From positions 1,736,001 through 1,800,000 of the forward strand of contig CADCXD010000008.1 in assembly GCA_902806575.1 (NCBI GenBank): a stretch of 64,000 nucleotides of DNA, written 5' to 3'. Made by a program: the position numbers and the translations under genes. The notes beneath the pieces are model-generated. The model was not told where the DNA came from and made no database searches. It saw only the letters and a program-made list of their open reading frames with translations. Of this stretch, positions 60,438 to 64,000 are shown one piece after another (positions within the stretch are counted from its first letter, which is position 1; every line of letters begins with the position of its first letter). This DNA is from Jackrogersella multiformis. Its lineage: Eukaryota > Ascomycota > Sordariomycetes > Xylariales > Hypoxylaceae.

Positions 60438-63023
60438 ATGTCAGTCATGTTACAAACACCTTCTAGGGCATCCACCGCCTCGTCTTCGTCATTCCAACCT
60501 ATTTCACGCCAGAACACCATGTCTTCATACGAGGGCTCGCGCTCGGCGCGCCAGTCCAAGAGATACTCAATGTCGGCTTTGTATCTATCTATGTCGGCGA
60601 ACGAGTCGGATCTCGAAATCGAAGATGACTTAGCCAAAGGTAAGATACTGATACTTACGAATAATGTAACCTCTCGGTAAGGTATGCGTAGACTGACGTT
60701 GGTGATGAAATATAGCTCAGAAGATACTGCGCGAGTTAAAATCCAAGATTTCCTCCCAGTCCAAGAAGAACTTCGTCCTCGAAAAGGACGTTCGATATCT
60801 CGATTCTCGAATCGCCTTGCTTATTCAAAACCGAATGGCTCTGGAAGAGGTTTGTTGATTCTTTCTTGTCTTGACATCGTCGGATGACTAAATCAGTTAT
60901 TAGCAAAACGAAGTAGCGAGCCATCTCGAAGACGCGACCGATCTACAAGAGGGCGCATTTCCCAACGACGACAAAACCCAGAAATACGGCAATCTATTGT
61001 TCCTGTTGCAATCAGAGCCTAGGCACATAGCCCATCTCTGCAGATTGGTGTCCATGTCCGAGATTGACTCGCTGCTGCAGACGGTCATGTTCACCATTTA
61101 CGGGAATCAGTATGAAAGTCGAGAAGAGCATCTCCTCTTGACTATGTTTCAAGTACGCCCCCCCTACATCCCGACATGATGAGGTGGCTTTGCTTATTGA
61201 CTGACCCCTTTTTAGTCTGTCTTGACCTATCAATTCGATACAACGCCGGAATATTCCTCCCTTCTCCGAGCGAATACGCCTGTCTCGCGCATGATGACTA
61301 CCTACACTAGGCGTGGACCTGGGCAGAGCTTCTTGCGAACAGTACTTGCGCACAGGATCAACAGCCTGATTGAGCTGACCGATCTAGACCTCGAGATCAA
61401 CCCCCTGAAGGTCTACGAACGTATGTGCCAACAAATCGAGGAGGATACCGGTAGTCTCCCAGCCTCTCTTCCTAGAGGTATCACGGGCGAGCAAGCTGCC
61501 GAGAATCCTCAGGTGCAAGCTATCATAGAACCACGTTTGACAATGCTCACGGAAATTGCTAATGGCTTTCTGAATACAATCATCGAGGGACTTGACGAGG
61601 CTCCCTATGGTATTCGATGGATATGCAAGCAGATTCGAAGTTTGACGAAGCGGAAGTATCCTGATGCAAATGACCAGGTTATTTGCACACTGATCGGCGG
61701 CTTTTTCTTCCTCCGGTTCATCAATCCCGCCATTGTCACACCCAAATCGTACATGCTCATCGACGGGATGCCTTCTGAACGACCTCGGCGAACGCTGACG
61801 CTAGTTGCTAAGATGTTGCAGAATCTGGCCAACAAGCCATCGTATGCTAAAGAGCCATACATGGCCAAGTTACAGCCCTTCATTCAACAGAACAAGGACC
61901 GCGTCAACAAGTTCATGCTTGACCTCTGCGAGGTTCAGGACTTCTACGAGAGTCTAGAGATGGACAATTATGTAGCGCTGTCCAAGAAGGACCTCGAGCT
62001 CTCGATCACACTAAACGAGATATACGCCATGCATGCATTGATTGAGAAGCACACCGGAGAACTTTGTAAGGACGAAAGCTCGCACTTGTCTCAGATCATA
62101 ACGGAGCTCGGCCACGCACCCGCGCAGGTACCCCGGAAGGAGAATAGGGCTATCAACCTCCCCTTGTTTAGTAGATGGGAGACTGCCATAGACGATTTGA
62201 CAGCCGCCCTAGACATCACGCAGGAGGAAGTCTACTTTATGGAGGCCAAGTCTATCTTCGTACAGGTCATGCGCTCCATCCCTACGAACAACTCTGTGTC
62301 CCGACGACCACTACGCCTCGAGAGAATTGCCGATGCAGCGGCAACGTCACGAAACGATGCGGTAATGGTCCGAAAAGGCATCCGGGCCATGGAGCTGCTC
62401 AGTCAACTCCAGGAGATGAAAGTCATTGACAAGTCGGACCAGTTCAGCCTCCTAAGGGACGAGGTTGAGCAGGAGTTGCAGCATTTGGGTTCTTTAAAGG
62501 ACGGCGTTATTGTGGAGACCGCCAAGCTCGAAGAGGTATACAAAACGATCAGGGATCATAATTCGTACCTCGTCGGCCAATTAGAGACTTACAAGAGTTA
62601 CCTCCACAATGTACGAAGTCAGTCCGAGGGCACAAGGCGAAAACAGCAGAAGCAGCAGGTTCTCGGCCCGTACAAATTTACCCACCAGCAGCTGGAAAAG
62701 GAAGGTGTCATTCAGAAGAGCAATGTTCCTGATAACAGAAGGGCAAACATCTACTTCAATTTCACTAGTCCGTTACCGGGAACTTTTGTCATTTCGCTGC
62801 ATTACAAAGGTAAGTTGGAAAGAATAGGCAGCCTAGTCATTGCGAAGCTAATTATCATATAGGACGCAATCGCGGACTTTTGGAACTCGACCTCAAGCTC
62901 GACGACCTGTTGGAAATGCAGAAGGACAACCAAGACGACTTGGACCTCGAATACGTGCAGTTCAATGTCACGAAGGTACTAGCCTTGTTAAACAAGCGCT
63001 TTGCCAGGAAGAAGGGCTGGTAA
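60438..63023 (+). CDS. IQGAP-related RasGAP (Sar1/Gap1/GapA type)
   Basis: Exons 60438-60639, 60716-60849, 60904-61152, 61216-62809 and 62863-63023 give 779 residues. The introns are 76, 54, 63 and 53 bp, all GT-AG and in frame. After a Ser-rich start (MSVMLQTPSRASTASSSS) and a coiled coil (KNFVLEKDVRYLDSRIALL) comes a RasGAP domain from about residue 170 to 430. It has the arginine-finger segment LLRANTPVSRMMTTY (Arg213) and the signature FLRFINPAIV near residue 360. The last 150 residues match the RasGAP C-terminal domain of IQGAPs (GPYKFTHQQLEKEGVIQKS, then GRNRGLLELDLKLDDLLEMQ). There are no IQ or CHD domains, as in S. pombe Gap1/Sar1 and Aspergillus GapA. It stimulates GTP hydrolysis on Ras and so controls polarity and morphogenesis. 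Confidence 0.95.
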
Positions 63024-64000
63024 TCAGGAAACACCAGCATTTAGTCAGCATTCCCGGGCCTTTCTGGCTGATTTACACCAGTAATTCGCAGCACGTTTGT
63101 TTCTAGGACCTTGCACGGCGTTCACGGCTGATTACGACTTGATACCATTTTCTTTTGCTATACCAGAGTGTTGCACTCATCTGAGATGAAATTTACGTCC
63201 CTAGGTGGTTTTTTCCCTTTTTTTTTTCTGGCTGCCCACTAGAGGGTGCTTTAGGCATCAGTTGCAGACCTAATATCAGTCGACCCGTTTTTGATGACTA
63301 GAACATGACCAACCTTTTCTAAAAATTCATGTCTATGAGCCGATAGGTCAGAATGGCGGCCTCGAATTAGTGTCGCATGGCCTCATACACGAATAACTAT
63401 AGCTAGGGACGGGTCGTCGCTAGCATTCCCATTATTTATTATCGTCACAATAGGTTTCGTGTCCTACGTGGCATAGGTGGTCTAGTCAACGGAGCATCCA
63501 GAATAACACTCATTGGTTTCTCCGCGGGGGAGTTAGGAGGGACGGCAGAAAGGTCTCGCGAGATTATAACGCTACAGTTTCATTGGACTCTAGTAAGGGA
63601 AGATGATGGAGGGCGTTTATATCTAGGTTGTCGAACGTTCGTCAAACGGCGAGAGGAACTAAATCGGTATCCAGAGGGGTGTGGTTTTTATTTTTTTTCC
63701 TCTCCCACGAGTCTATATTCCTTGGCTGTTGTTACTTCGGCTGGTCCGGCGGCTTTTGTCATGTCATTTCAGAGGTGTTCATTTTCCTCGAGCTTTATGA
63801 GCTGGGATCGCAGGAGTTGATATAGCATTTAGTTGGGGGCAAGCTTGATATACATAAATGAACGGAAGAGAGCCTTGACGTCAAGTTTGACTCATATAGG
63901 GGGCTGATGAATCTAAAGATTTTTACTTCGATTGTGACTTGGAATATGTACGAGATATGATAGGATGGTACCCTAGTTTTGACATGTGCTAGTCACTATT
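63024..64000. other. 3' flank of RasGAP gene
   Basis: About 1 kb with poly-T/C runs at 63207-63228 and 63689-63701. A 65-codon frame at 63628 is not supported as a gene. Confidence 0.5.

Overview
The window is nuclear DNA of a filamentous ascomycete (Pezizomycotina; Sordariomycete-like by inference). The evidence is short spliceosomal introns of 50-78 bp with CTAAC-type branch sites, a Pth11-like rhodopsin-domain receptor, a fungal DUF5695-type secreted protein, a Sar1/GapA-type RasGAP, and a 16-kb A+T-saturated block whose repeat copies differ almost only by C-to-T and G-to-A changes, which is the mark of repeat-induced point mutation (RIP).

Layout. 1-1539: C-terminally cut TPR gene on the minus strand. 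2256-2572: foldback/MITE-like element with 74-bp inverted repeats. 5305-6597: four-exon Pth11-like receptor. 8171-24491: nested LTR retrotransposons. The outer element is Ty3/gypsy on the plus strand, with 312-bp LTRs and RT, RNase H and integrase relics in one frame. It is split by a second LTR element at 11331-20788 with 149-bp LTRs and an exact 5-bp target duplication. The outer element sits directly against a broken terpene-synthase-like gene (24497-25063). 25529-27472: CCT6 (TCP-1 zeta) chaperonin subunit, six exons. 27896-30827: large secreted DUF5695-like protein (minus). 32488-33528: short-chain dehydrogenase. 34192-35661: four-exon unknown gene (minus). 36182-36540: small secreted protein with a reading-frame break (minus). 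37446-39353: intronless TPR protein. 40087-41067: proline-rich orphan (minus). 41742-43367: secreted type-B carboxylesterase (minus). 44785-46093: tyrosinase (minus). 47884-48432 and 48963-50042: two basic/proline-rich orphans. 51596-52402: C2H2 zinc-finger regulator. 52403-60437: gene-poor spacer ending in a long CT/ACC-rich leader. 60438-63023: IQGAP-related RasGAP.

The genes are individually transcribed fungal genes; no operon or clear biosynthetic cluster is visible. Conserved housekeeping or signalling genes (CCT6, RasGAP) alternate with accessory ones (receptor, secreted enzymes, secreted-protein relic, orphan disordered proteins, dead terpene-synthase-like gene). A short palindrome around CCTAGG, usually TACCTAGGTA, recurs in more than 20 intergenic positions but was not seen inside the RIP block. 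The most interesting parts are the nested, graded and strand-biased RIP block, the gene it abuts and probably broke, the foldback element, and the dispersed palindrome. Exon structures were worked out by eye from splice signals and frame continuity. They are internally consistent but not backed by transcripts.
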